DNA of 64,000 nt, taken from Ceriagrion tenellum. Taxonomy: Eukaryota > Arthropoda > Insecta > Odonata > Coenagrionidae. The stretch lies in NCBI GenBank assembly GCA_963169105.1, contig OY720633.1:140970700-141034699 (forward strand), read 5' to 3'. Positions 10,457 through 22,844 of the stretch are shown here, piece after piece (within the stretch, counting starts at the first letter, position 1; each line of letters begins with the position of its first letter). The notes under the pieces are model-generated. The model did not search any database and was not told the origin of the DNA. It saw only the letters and a program-made list of their open reading frames with translations. The translations under genes were made by a program, and so were the position numbers.

Positions 10457-12090
10457 ATGTCATTAACAGTTGATGATTTTGCTACCCTTTTAATAGCTTA
10501 TTCATCTACGGCGCAATTGAACTAGATGGTATTGTTTGAGATTCTGGTAAACTGTTCTATTCATGCAATTTCATTCCATTTTTGTGATTGGTTTATTATG
10601 ATTTTTTTCTAATTCACCCAAACATTAAAAGTAGTTTTTAATTCTCAGCTTCAGTGAAGTTCCACATGGAAATTGAGTTATATATAATGAAAATGGACTC
10701 TAACGTGCAATGTTTCTTTCCTGGTGTGTAGTGAAGGAAAGTTTGGTACCAAAGAATGGTTTTGTGTCAGCATTCACGATAACTACTGATTCGGTTAATA
10801 ATTCATCCTAATACTCACTTCAAGGCAGTTTGAGCGAGATTTTTCCTAAGTCATATTAGAGACCATATTCGAACTTTACCAAATATAGGGAGCCCGAAGT
10901 AAATATTGTGATATTAATTCTGCAATTATATACTTTTAGATGGTGTACATCCTCAGTAATTAAAGTAAAATATCTTAGAAAGTCTTTAACATGACTAATT
11001 TTTTTCACGCGGGACGGTTAAACTCCTTCACTACGAAAGTGTTTTTTGCAATTCTAAAATAATTGCCACAAAGATATCGATTTTTTTATCAGTTGAAAAA
11101 CCACTGCTGACGATATATAGGTGATCTAGTTACAAATCCTTATTTTTAAAATAATATCTCCCCTGAGTGCATACCTACACGTAACATTTCCCATTTAAAA
11201 AGGCTGGTAATTGTTGGCAAATATCTGGGGAAATAGTTCGGTAAGGGGCTGATATTTTGAGATTTTTTTAAGGGTAAGATATTTTTCTTTACAATGAAAC
11301 CAAAGTCATTTATTTATAGATGAAATGATATTTCGCTCAAACTATCTTAAATGTGATTGACAAATGAAAGCGTGAATCTGTACCATGTCACTGAGGTAGA
11401 ACAGTTTAACTTTGTTTCTCTCTACAAATTTCCAGACTTCATTATTGATCAACTATTTTCACCATAAAATGCGGCGCTCATCGATCATAATTCCTGCGTA
11501 TGTATCGCATTGCAAATAAATTGTTTTGTATCTTCCGAAACTTTCACTTTTATTTTCAACTGGATATTTTTATACAAAAATCACGATCTCTCTCAAGTAA
11601 TAATTCTCGTAAGGGTTCCTCAGCCTAACGCTGATATTTTTATGTTGATTGGTTGTCCCACAGCCGTTACGAATTCTTTATCGTATACCAAACTGTAACG
11701 AGAAGTTTCACGATGTCCGCCATTACAAGTACTCACGTGTTTGCCTCGCTACTTACCTTCTGTTTTTTTTAATAGGTTAAACTTCGCTTTTCTGAATTTT
11801 TTCATGTTCATTATGCTACTGAGTGCTCTAATTCCCTTACATTTTGCCCTAGTCCTTGTGTCAACGTCTAATTGTGCTTCAAGAGAAGTTTTATGTCCCC
11901 TTATCCTCTGTCATGTGTTACACCTCCTCTCCACACGCGACTATTCCATGTGCTTTCTCTGGGGAACCCAACGACCGTCTCGTCCCTGGACTTCCATCGC
12001 TCGTTCCGGCAGTCCCCTCGCTCTTCCTCCTTTTTACCCGGGCACTCCATCCAGGCTTGGAAGTTCTTTACTATTATCATTCTTCTCTCT
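10457..12090. other. AT-rich spacer
   Basis: No gene or repeat recognised up to about 11.7 kb. From 11741 a CT-richer stretch holds an open frame (11741-12145, +) that runs into the endonuclease remnant. It could be upstream retrotransposon sequence (5' part of ORF2 or the end of ORF1), but I see no diagnostic motif such as a CCHC zinc knuckle. Confidence 0.4.
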
Positions 12091-12092
12091 GG

Positions 12093-13202
12093 TGATTAGA
12101 AAGTTAACCATGAATCGGCATTTAATTGCTACTATCAAAATGTGAGGAATAGTTGCAGCAAGCTTTCCGATGTTGCAACTCACATTTCTGGGCTGGGATC
12201 CTTTCAAGTGATCGCCCTGTCAGAGACTTCGATCAAAGTTAAAGTGCCCTACGCCTAACTTGATTTTTCATCGTGCCATCAAATATTTTACCCCAATCGT
12301 AGTTTCGTGAAGAAGGTGATCTCATAGCTATCGATGAGAATGTTCCCCTCACCCAGTTGGTTAACTTGATTTTTCATCGTGGCATCAAATATTCTACCCC
12401 AATCGTAGTTTCGTGAAGAAGGTGATCTCATAGCTATTGATGAGAATGTTCCCCTCACCCAGACGGGCTGGCCTTACGTCTGACTGTAAGATTCTGAGGA
12501 CGGAGATTAAAGTGAAGTTCCGCAACATCGGTGCGAGAAAAATTCTCATCGGTTGCTTCTATTACCTGACTAGTAGTAATTTGTCCGTGCTCAAAGTGTT
12601 CTTTTTTTCTACCCTCCGTGGTGTGATAATCTTAAGGGAATTCTTCCGGGACCTATCCATCCAGTGGACTTCTCTCACAGAAGGTCGCGTAATCACCCCC
12701 TATGATGTATATTCCATGGACCACTTCATCAATGGACTTGGGATTCACCAGTGCAACGCTTTTCCAACAAGAATTTTCTCGACTCTTGATTTGGTTTTGT
12801 ATTCCCTTCCACCTCCTACAGTGGGCGTTGGTAAGAACATTTTCTTTTCGGACCGCGAGTAGCTTTAATACCCTCTTGCCATTCCCCTCCCCCTAATATA
12901 GCATACTTCTCAACCACCAAGGGTCCTGCGGGCCTCCAAGGGAGCCGACTGTTCGGTACTGTTCGGTAATAAACAGTGTCCCTTCTCTCCTTCCCTATGG
13001 CTTACTTGACTTCGGTACCACTGAGGAGGGCCTGGAACTTTTCTGCGGCCTCCTTTACATTGTGAAATTCGTTCTTTCACATCGCGAGTTCAAGAAAAGG
13101 CACATCTGGCACTCACAGAAAACAACCCTTGCTCTAAAAAATAAAGGACCTCAAACCTTGGGAAGTCCCAACCCAACGTACATACCCGCGCATCATTTAT
13201 GA
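12093..13202 (+). pseudogene. Jockey/CR1-type retrotransposon: endonuclease domain remnant
   Basis: A decayed APE-type endonuclease domain. At about 12115-12240 the frame reads FNCYYQNVRNSCSKLSDVAT and then VIALSETSIK, equivalent to the N-terminal NCRGLRTK and LTETWL blocks of Jockey-type ORF2 proteins. Around 12370-12480 it reads HRGIKYSTPIVVS and LIAIDENVPLTQ. At 12715-12800 it reads GIHQCNAFPTRIFSTLDLVL, the domain's C-terminal GRTLDLV block. The linker to the RT continues to about 13200 (LELFCGLLYIVKFV). Multiple stops and shifts make it non-functional. It contains a 106-bp tandem duplication and is interrupted at 13203 by a nested element. The RT half resumes at 14419. Confidence 0.85.
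12257..12462 (+). repeat. Tandem duplication inside the endonuclease remnant
   Basis: A 100-bp unit (12257-12356) is repeated at 12363-12462, a period of 106 bp, with only about three mismatches. It encodes the HR(A/G)IKYxTPIVVS and ENVPLTQ part of the endonuclease. The low divergence compared with the decay of the host element indicates that the duplication happened after the element died. Confidence 0.95.
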
Positions 13203-14418
13203 CCCTAAAGCCCCGTTCACATGCATGCGTTTCGTGTGAAGAGTGTGCCCAGTTTCGCGCGAAACCGCTCGAAAGTTTTACGCAAGCGTAGGCGACGTCG
13301 CGACCACTATGCGTGCTGACATCAGTCGGCAAATGAATATAGAAGTGGAAAAAGCTAGCACTCTGAGTACGTATGGCTTACATTGTAGCTATTTCACGGA
13401 CACGAGTGGAAAGCTGCGTATCTCTTTCAAAATGAAGAAATATAAATAATGATGCAGACGATTGGCGACCACCGCGTTAATTTGATTTTTCTAACCAGGC
13501 GTCGAGATTCATCCCTCCCCTCAGTTTGGAACTTACATCTCATTGCCCTCTCTACTTAATTCGAAAATTGAGGTAGAAAAATTGTCACCTCACTAAAAAT
13601 AATTAGCCCTTATTGTGAATGTCATTACAGTAGGGTCAGTAAAATGATAAAATATTCCCCACACTTCGAATGGAACCAGCGAACGCGGTCGCCACGACAT
13701 GTGAAATTGTTTTATCTTCCCATTAGATATGATTTTGGAGTCATTTGAACAAGTTCGGAAAATCGACTTTTGTCCAAAAAATCGGGCTTTCTAGACCACT
13801 GTGCGCCGGAAGCAAGTGTGCCACCCACCGAGTCAAACTCATCTCCGTCCTACGGCTGGGAAAATATTATATTACACCTTGTACACCGAGTATGGCCGGA
13901 TAATGTTTGTCACCGTCTTGAAGAGTTTTTGGCGCAGATTGCTCGGTAAACATTTCTTGAAGGTAAGATTTGCACTAAAGACAATTGTAAATCGCTTATT
14001 TCCGACCCAACGTCGTCCTCTGAGCGGTGAATGGCGGTGGATCGTAAATTATGACGAATATTTGGACGGAGTACCAAAGTCGCCTGGGATGTTTATGCAT
14101 CGAAATTAGTCCATAAAGCTCTTAATGTGCCCGCAATACAACTGGTGCGTATCAAGCACTATAGCAATGATACACAGAAATGTATATATCTTGTGTGCAT
14201 GCTAATATATCCTAGTAAATCGTCAAAGTAGATACAAACGACTCCACATGTCCGCCATTTGTTTCGCGCGAACTGGCGTGTCGCGCGCGTAGAAAGTTGA
14301 GTAAAACTCAACGTTGCTCGCGCTAATCCATGCGTAAAAGGCGAAGCAACTGATTGGCTGCGCGCGAGACCCTTCGCTTAGTTTCGCGTAGAACGCGGGT
14401 ATGTGAACCCTCCTAAAG
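13203..14418. mobile_element. Nested non-autonomous DNA-transposon-like insertion
   Basis: A ~1.2-kb block interrupts the Jockey-type element: recognisable ORF2 sequence stops just before it and resumes just after it. The outer flanks are CCCTAAAG (13203-13210) and TCCTAAAG (14411-14418), an 8-bp target-site-like duplication with one mismatch. The ends begin CCCCGTTCACATGCATGCGT and, inverted from the other side, GGGTTCACATACCCGCGTT, sharing GTTCACAT and GCGTT. Both ends are CpG-rich (CGCGCGAA-type motifs). No transposase is recognisable; the 102-codon frame at 13801-14109 has no known motif. An 8-bp duplication suggests hAT; a 3-bp TAA reading would suggest PIF/Harbinger. Confidence 0.65.
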
Positions 14419-16170
14419 GCGACCCTCATGTTTTCTCCTTCGGCGGGTCCACAAAATCCATATCAAGGGTATAGTCGAATGCCTTCGATGCAATCCTTAA
14501 AGGTTTTGGTCGTTAATTAATGCAATGAGGAAGTCCACCTGAATCGCTGTTTTAGTCCTGAATGTTAGCATTGAAGATGATTCCCGCCCGTCTGCATATA
14601 TTGATTACTTTTCCTCTAATTTTAACCGTGCAGTGCCCTCCTTATCTTTCCCTGACGTACATACAATCCATATGCCCTCATTACCTCTCCAACATCCTAA
14701 CCAATCCACAGGAAATTCGTAATTACCTAACCTTGCTTCCTTGTTCTAACAACAACGGATCCCTCTTTCACAACTGACTACCTATACATACCAACCAATT
14801 TTGTTATATAGATAATTTTCCACTGCTTCATTTCCTTTGTTTGCAAGTGGAAACTCCAATCCTAAAATCGGGATGAAAAATTTAAGTCGAGAATTACCGT
14901 CCTATCTCTATTTCACCGGTCATTTCAATTATTTTTGAGCTTATAATACATGCTCGACTCCTTAAATTTACTCTACGGTACATCTCCACCACGATGTTTT
15001 CCTCCCAGGTGGTTCTTGTTGCTCAAATCTTGCGGTAAGACACCATCACATTATAAACTCCTTTGAATCATAAACTCTCAACTGGAGGTCTGCTATATCG
15101 AATTTTCCAAAGCCTACTATTCTGTCAATCACTCTCTTCTGCTCCATAAGCTAAAATATCTCTAAAGAATCCAAGGAGATAACCTCTCTATTATTTAAAA
15201 CTCCCTAAGTTCTCGTTATCAGTGTGTATAACTGATGGCATTTCTTTCAGACACCTGCCTGTGTCATCTGCGGTACCAAAGGCCAGCGTCCTTGGCCCCC
15301 TACTCTTCTCTCCTTATGAATATCACATTATTGACTCTATCATCTCCAACGGATGAGAAACTCTACTGTATGTTGACGATTGCAAAATATTCAAGATAGA
15401 GGATAGATCTTTCGACCACTTAGCCATACTATCTACACTTGACTTCTTGCACTCTTGGTAATTGCGAGTTAATCCTCTCAAGTCCATTGTCAAGACATTT
15501 TTGGAGGCGTAAACCTACTCATCATTTATAGGCGCTCAAAAATAGTCCTATTCCTCAGTCCGATCCCACTGTGACCAAGGCATAACTTTGACGATAATCT
15601 GCAAAGTCATGACCACATTAACTAGTTGTGGGTAAGGAGATGGCGGTGGTAAGCCTACTGTACCAACACACAGTTATTAACGATCCTCTAGCCTTTATAA
15701 CCATATTTGTTGGTTGTTTTCTCCCAGTCGTAGAATGCTACGCACCAATTTTGTCAACTGTTTGCCCCTCCACACTGGAAATTTTAATTTTCCATACTTT
15801 TTCCATACTTCCTCCCTCAAAAATTCAATCCGTGAATGTAAATTGAAATGAATGATTTGAATGAAATTTTTACACAGTTTAGAGAACAAACAACTTTGTA
15901 CCTGCGATCTTCTCACTCACTTCCCAATCTTTGCCTCTTCTCGCCCCACACGAAAATTCTATCTCCTACACATCCCGAAATTCCGTCTTCCCTTCCTCGG
16001 CGTTCCCTTGCTGCCAAATCCCCTCCAAATTTAACCTTTTTTCAAGCAAATATTACTTCCTTGACTTATTTTTCTCACCCAAAAAATTCCTATCTTTAGT
16101 GTAGTGCCACTTGGGTAATGGATCCCAGGCATTGCGCTAAAATGTTGGGCTGATAATAATTTCATTATTT
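14419..16170 (+). pseudogene. Jockey/CR1-type retrotransposon: reverse transcriptase remnant
   Basis: Continuation of the element begun at 12093. Blocks in order: NPxRFWSLINAMRKS (about 14487-14535), IDYFSSNFN (about 14599), NYRPISISPVISIIFELIIH at 14892-14951 (RT block 1-2), VCYIEFSKAYYSVNHSLLLH near 15090-15150 (the D-F-SKAFD block, with D changed to E), SAVPKASVLGPLLF near 15260-15305 (the GVPQGSVLGPLLF block), and the catalytic YVDD at 15369-15380. A C-terminal region with DPLAFITIFVG-type sequence follows near 15680. Frame changes occur throughout. The YVDD box itself is intact, but the polypeptide is broken. The 3' end, near 16170, is approximate. Confidence 0.88.
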
Positions 16171-18890
16171 AAATTTTTATCCTTTATGAGTTTTCTGTTT
16201 TATTTATTTTATTACATCCATATTCCAGTACAATTAGCCACAGTGCCGTATTTGGTAGTGTGGAATTATAAATGCCACATCCTTCAATCACAGTAGCACA
16301 ATGAAAATGAAATTCTCTCTTGTGCATAACAATAACTCACGAAGAAAATATGCATTTTATCATTCATGTACAATGATGTTTCACCGAAGCAGAATAAGAA
16401 AAGGATTGAAGAAGCGCTTACTCTTAAAAAATGACTCAGAAGCGATTAAGTCCAGTTCATGACAAATTCAAAGCAAGAGTTACACTTCATAGGCATATGT
16501 ATGATAAGTAAGGTTCAAGAATTAGGATCTTATCCTAATGTGAAAGTAAAGAATATAGTTTGTTTAAATTTTTTTCAGTAATGCTACAAAAAAATCATTT
16601 CACTAATATTCTTATTTATTGATTATTTCGGTGGACAAGGTGAAGCCTAATTGCCGGGGATTATAGCTAGTTGCTGACAATGAATTTTAGTAAAAACAAC
16701 AGTTGAAAACTATCATCTCTCTTAAATTATATGAAACGAAAGCCTTATTATCATTTGAGCGTTTTAAACTTTAATGAACAAGCAGATGTATGCAGTCCGT
16801 TTCCAACTATTTTTACCCAAACAGCGTGTATAATCAAGTGCCTGGGTTCACTTTTAGACCCAATTAGTTTAATTTTACACCATTTATCAGAATGTCATTT
16901 TCAAGTTTGACACTTAAACCAACTTACATTTGAGCTTATAAGGGAAGAATTTCGTTGGACAAACTAGAAGCAATTTTATGACACGATTGTAATTATGATC
17001 AGAAGAAATTAAGGACAACTCAGTGAAGCCTTCATCCACGATGTTTTGCGTGAAAATCGCGTCCTATCCACCCCCACAATCCAACACTTGAAATGAGAGC
17101 GGAAACATTGCAACCTGTCACTTCCGCTTCTCCTTCACGACACTCTCTCTTATTCGCCCCTTCTGAATTGCCACTTTTAATCCAAAGATCTTCCACTCAG
17201 ACGCAATCATCCTCTTGTTTCTCATTGCTCATCCAATTTCCATACATAAGTGGAGTCGCTCTCGCATTAACTCCTTATTCATTGTCTCCAACTTAATAGC
17301 CTTCATATCGTCATTCCTCGATTCTGTCTCGCTTTGATTACATCAGTCCACCTTGTCTGAGGCACTGCTCCACATAATTAATACCTAACTTTGCGGGGAG
17401 AAATGCGGAACTTCCGATTTTTTTTAATCCAACAGACTAGCAAGCTGGTGCACTTATACTCCATCCAGCATTGTAAACTTTGTATTTCTTTATTAGGCCT
17501 ACCAGTTATTTTTAAAATGTGATTTCAAATGGATTTTATTTAAAATTCAATGGCTGGAAAGTAAAAAATTACAGTAAAGAAAAAAATAAATTTACGTGAA
17601 TAAATAGTCAAATGTAATTTGTACGGGATACAACCTTATAAGAATGCAATTTCAGTAAATATTTCGTCTTTTCATCTGCCTTGAGGGAGACGTATTCTTA
17701 GCTTATGTTTTAGAAGGTTGGTCTTTCCTTAAGTTTAAAGGAGCAAATATGCCTCATGCCTTTTGACAAAAGGATAAGTACTTTTTAATGACCTTAGTTT
17801 ACATTCTCTCTGAAGTAGTTTACATCTTATTTCCACATCAAGGGACCATTTTGATTTCCTAAAGGGAGCTATAACTTCATTCAACACTCATATTGATACA
17901 ACTGTAATTTTTAAATCTCCTATCCATCTCTGTAAAACCTAAACTTACATTCTAGTCACTCCGTCGTGTCTCCCTTCCCCGCAACCCTTCATCGTCTCTC
18001 CTCTTCCTCTTACATCTTCATCCTCTTTCCCTGTTCCTACTGCCCTCCCTCAGTTTCACTTCGATCTCTTTCATTGTCCAATTCCGCCTCTTTGGTGTCT
18101 CATAATCACTTACCCTTTTTCAGTGCAACCATAACCTTGCTATATCTGGTGTTTCTCCACCCAGCGTCTCGTGTCTATCACAAATCATGCGATACATATT
18201 TATATCACTTCATCGTCAATAGATCGCAACTAGGACTTCGGCAAAGTCTCCATCTTCGATACAGATAATTCTGTCTTCAGTGGTATCCCATGGGGCCATG
18301 ATATTTTTCCAATTGCAGCATTTTTCTGATAGTTTCATTGATAATGTACTTCTTCATTAATGTACTTTTACTACTAATGTACTTTTTCATTCAAACAGAA
18401 TAAATGGAATTTTTAGAAACAGCACATATATCTCCCGGTTTTCATGTTTGTTTTTTATTCAAATTTTATGCAAGCTTATTCATAATCACTTGCATCAGTT
18501 ATTGTACCAAACATATGGCATAAACTTTCCTCAGATTACATGCTGCAATTGCTTTATGAGTTCCCTACATGTCTCGTTATGTTTTTTTGTTAGAGTACTC
18601 GAGTTAACATTCTCCATGGACTGCTAATGGAACGCCGAAAAACTCAGGTTCACCTGTCCAGAAGTCGAACAGCTTTCGCGTTTAAATCTTACATTTCACA
18701 CGAGGTAATAATGACTTTAAAACCCTACAACTTCTTAAAGAACTTAAGCCTTTTTCTAGGAAAATATAGACTATATAGAGTGCTCTACTACGCGACAATA
18801 GATTGCAATGTAATCGATCATTGAAAAGTTCCATTTACTTATTATTCGCATATGAATGATTAAAATATCTCACTACTAGATAAGACATTT
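16170..18890. other. AT-rich spacer
   Basis: AT-rich DNA with two CT-richer patches near 17090-17290 and 17960-18150, where frames of 67 and 100 codons are open on +. Their products are Ser/Leu/Pro-rich and unrecognised. Nothing else is supported. Confidence 0.5.
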
Positions 18891-18899
18891 GAAGATATA

Positions 18900-19065
18900 A
18901 TTGCCAGATTTAATTTTAAGGAAGGAAGAATAACGCAGGAAAATCAAGAATGGTTTGCACCACACATTAAGAAGTATATTCAATTGAAAAATTATATAGA
19001 AATGAAGCGGTTGGCTGGTAGGGGAGTAAAGTGGATAGCTAGAGAAAATCATTGCAATGACTGCT
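18900..19065 (+). repeat. Possible 3' fragment of a non-LTR retrotransposon
   Basis: Around 18990-19050 one frame reads YIEMKRLAGRGVKWIAREN, resembling the MKRLAxDRxxWRAAS tail that ends many RTE-like reverse transcriptases. The support is a short motif only, so this is tentative. Confidence 0.35.
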
Positions 19066-19455
19066 GATGATTATCTATAAATATCAAAATGTGTTCACAT
19101 AAACATTTTCCAAGACTTAGGTTTCGTTGAGGAACAAAATTATGTGGTCCACGATGTCACTATCCTGTTGAGTTTTTTCATCTTTTATAACAGCAAAACG
19201 TAGGGAGTGATGAATAACATTTCTAAGTAATTTATCATTTATCTACACTTTCGTCCTCGTATTCTTCAATCGACTTCCTCTTTTTTTTCGTTTTTAAACA
19301 TGAAATCATTGCTACATGCGTTTTAAAAGTTATCTTTCGACACGAAGATGATTTTTTTTAATCTTAACGAAGTCCAGGTATGCATGAAATTATTAAATGC
19401 ATGGTAACCCTGTAAGGTACCAATCTGATTTATGACACATAGTTATTGAATCAAA

Positions 19456-20420
19456 TCACATTGATAATAAGCGGATAGCAAATGCCTTTAGGCAAACATT
19501 TACAACCGTTCGGTGGAAATCTTCATAGGAAACACTCTGATGGGCTCCGACAATTGCATGAAATGGGAAAATCTCCCAGGGACTCAGCGGAACATCTTTG
19601 GACTTATGTTTTTTTACACCTCTCCGCTGGTGCAACTTTTCCCTCTTTGGAGTCCACCGAAGAATCGTCGAAATGGGGATGGGTTGGTGGGAGTGGAGAG
19701 AGAAAAAGGTGGATGGGGGTAGGGGAGGAAAAAAAAAGAAGTCGAACGCCGCGCTGAAGGAAATGAAAGGGCCGAGAGCGAACGGTAGACGGAGAGAAAA
19801 TCGGTTTTGTAAGAGGAGAGCGACGATTGTAGAAATAGGACGCGCGGATGGTCCTTTCTCTGAAGAATGAGGGACATGTAGGGTGCAATTGTTTAGCTGA
19901 TTGTTTGGCGGGGCGTGGGCCCCCCCTGTTCTTGCGTTGGTACCGGGGTGGCGGCGGCCCCTCTCCGCCCTCCAGGGCCGGCGCGGAAGGATGAGGAGGT
20001 GGCGCAAGGGGAGGAAGCCGACTTGGAGGTGTGAGAAAGTATGGAGGGCGAGGTTTGTCACGTGAAGCCGGGAGACGAAAGGAAGAAGGGGAGGTTGGGT
20101 CGCGAACGCCTCCCCCCCCCAAAATTCCCTAGGAAACAAGAGGGAGGGGTTGTGAGTTACCCCTGTGGGGCGAGATGCAGAGTGCCGCTGCAGAGGTAAG
20201 GAGATCAGGGCCGACGGGAGAATACGAAGCTGCGATGGGAGAGAATGCGGATGGACAAAATGAAAAACCTATTGGGGAAGGACCTTATAAGCCGGCGGCT
20301 AGGATTTCAATGCGATTTAAAATGGTTCACGGTACCGAGCGGGACGCTTGTTCCGGGAAGAGGAAAAGGAATACGGGAAACACGATGAAACGAGACATGC
20401 CCAAGTGAGAATCGTCGCAG
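19456..20420. other. Purine-rich, CpG-containing island
   Basis: GC-rich and GA/GG-rich on +, especially 19660-19760 and 19960-20110. A 227-codon frame runs on the minus strand (19456-20139), overlapped by open frames on + and in other minus frames. The minus product is Pro/Leu/Ser/Phe-rich and shows no domain. Simultaneous openness of several frames is explained by the absence of T-rich stops in such biased DNA, so I do not call it a gene, although it is among the longest frames in the window. Confidence 0.5.
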
Positions 20421-21015
20421 TTTCTATCCGAATTCTCTCTCGATACAATAGGGAGATATCGGCTCGGAAAAAATCGTCTACCAAACTGTTATAAGTAATA
20501 GAAAAGGGAGTAGGGATCGGCAGCTTATTACGGGAAAAGTAATATTGGATGCCATAATAGGAGGAAGGATACGAGATCGGTTGCGTTGAGAAACGACCTA
20601 CTTATGCTAGTTATTTTGAATTGCTCGAATGTCACTATAAAAATATACGGAGTGACAGGAAATAGAGTAGAGAGTAGAGAATAGGTGTTTGGTGGTAAAC
20701 AGGATTAGGAATTCTAAGGCATAGATTATTTCATTTCATACTTTAATCGATTGGATTATAAAGGAAATCAAAAGTTTTTTTCATTTCTGATGGGTCTCAA
20801 AGTAATTTATATTTCCCGTTGTCTTGAGCGAGATACCGTTGAATTTGCACAGCATTTTTTATGAGGAAAGTAACACTGTAATTCCTCATAATTTTTTGTG
20901 GAATTACTAAGCTACCCTTTGCATGTAAAACATGTATATTTTCGTCTTGCAAAAATGATGATTTAATGGTTCAATTTGTATAATTCAAAAATAAAAAACT
21001 TTGTAGTTTTAAATT
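20421..21015. other. AT-rich spacer
   Basis: No gene, RNA or repeat recognised. The left part (20430-20720) is purine-rich and the right part AT-rich. Confidence 0.45.
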
Positions 21016-21019
21016 AATC

Positions 21020-21885
21020 AATGAAATTTCATGTTGAGACGGAATTTTTGAGCTCAAATCCAGAGGTGAAATATGGCTTTCTAACGGGTAAAAGCAGTAG
21101 GGGGGCAAGGAAAAAGGCGTGTAAAATTGCAGTGTTTCGTTTACCAAGTATGGGTGTGGATGGAAGGGTTAAAGACATTCATGGCAAGTTGGTCGTAAGA
21201 ATGCATGTGGCCGGCATGACAAGTACACAATGAAGTGGCGGTGAAAAAATTGGGGACGTTGTCGAGTGTGAAAGCGCTCGTGCAGCGGGAAGTGGCGCAG
21301 AACCAAGTGCGAAGACAATTCACACGAGCCGCCGTAGACACGACGCAACCAAAGAGTCCCCATCCCCCTCCAATGAAGTAGTACTCTGGCTTCATCCGCC
21401 TTTGCTCTGAGTACATTGTCCAAGGGCGGTGTTGGAGGGAGGACCACAAAGCGATGTCCTTGCACGCCTACCCTACTGTGGAGATCCGACAATCGAAGGT
21501 GAGTTGCGCCCCCCGCGGAAATTCGATGGGGGGGAAGGCAAAGAGAAACTGCAGGAAGTCGCCCTCGTGTGCCCCGAGGCACTCCTATCTTCGCTGGGCT
21601 GGGAACGACCCAGTCCATCAGACCGAGCCACGCATTCACATCGAGGAGGCGTCGCGGGCTCACGCTAAGTTTAGCCCTTTCGTCTGCGACTTCGGACACA
21701 ATGAAAACGACACGAGGGGAGAGCAGCCAAAAGGATGGGATGAAAAAAATTATACCAATTTCACGCGTGAGAAACTGTTAACCCTCAATCACACAACGTG
21801 GTCGCACGTCCGAATTTCATGGCATGCCGTCACTTTCCCTTCCGTGCCGCAGGTGCTGCACCTTAAATACCTACGCTCGATCATA
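21020..21885. other. CpG-rich GC island with open frames on both strands
   Basis: One of the more CpG-rich stretches, with less homopurine bias than its neighbours. Frames are open at 21169-21699 (-, 176 codons) and 21454-21906 (+, 150 codons). Neither product has a motif I recognise. A conserved regulatory element, a single-copy exon or an old repeat are all possible. Confidence 0.4.
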
Positions 21886-22034
21886 GCCTTTTTATTTCTG
21901 GTGTAATATCTAAAAACCCGTTCATATTATACATTATAAACAGTTATATCCAAAATTTATTTGTAGTTTACTTTCATTTGTCGTGGTTTAGGTTCAGGCT
22001 ATAAGAATTTTTGTTAAATTAGCATTTCAGGATA

Positions 22035-22610
22035 TCATTCAATATCTTCGGGACAGGATTTCTGGCGGACTTCAAGCGAAGAATTGCCCAAGCTATGAAG
22101 GCGTTCATGGGAAAAAGACAGCTGCTGTGCTCAAAGGTAATAGAACTACAAACAATTATACAGTATGTTAAAACATACGGTTTGAGGGGGGCAATCTATG
22201 GATTGGAAGCATGGACCATTGGAAAAGCTGACCACAACAGACTAGAAGCCTTCGAAACCTGGTGCTGGAGGAGAATGCTAAAGATAAAATGGACGGACCA
22301 AATATGAAATGATGAATTGTACTGAGGAGTAGAAGAGTAAAGGATCGTATGAAACACCATAGGGAAAAGAAGAACCAGATGTATTGGACACACCCTGAGA
22401 CACAATTGGATTGTGAAGAACATTACTGAAGTTAAAGCAGAAGGAAAAGTCCCCAAAGGAAGACCCAGGAATGAGTTCATGGACCAAATAAAGAGGAATT
22501 TACATAGAAAGAGGTACCAGGAGGTAAGGAAACTAGCATTAGATAGGTTAGGGTGCAGGGCTGCAATCAACCAATCTTAGGATTGAACGACCAATGATTT
22601 TGAAGGATTT
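22035..22610 (+). pseudogene. Non-LTR reverse transcriptase C-terminal fragment (family A, copy 3)
   Basis: The best preserved of the three family A tails. A 71-codon frame at 22095-22307 reads through MKAFMGKRQLLCSK and YGLEAWTIGKADHNRLEAFE, then TWCWRRMLKIKWTDQI, the conserved post-thumb segment of RTE/CR1-like polymerases. It continues, after frame shifts, into GRPRNEFMDQIKR (about 22455-22495) and YQEVRKLALDRLG (about 22515-22555), and ends in the family-specific AGGATTGAACGACCAATGA. The catalytic RT palm is absent, so the copy is 5'-truncated. Confidence 0.88.
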
Positions 22611-22844
22611 CAGGAAAAATCTGGCGTCATAAAGGATTTCCCTTTGCGTTCATGATATTTTAATCGACGTCATTAAAATTATATCCTTTCTAATTCGAGT
22701 TTGGTTCGATTGGTCGATATTATTTCCGAGGGATAAGTCGCAAAATTGACTCTCGAGAACAGGTTTTAAATCATACCCAAAAGTATAATTTAAATGAACG
22801 TCATAATGCCACGCATGCTACTCGGATCCGACTGCAACGTTCGA

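Noticed and set aside
19456..20139. 227-codon open frame on minus as a gene
   Set aside because: Same reason: several overlapping frames are open and the composition is biased. No recognisable motif.
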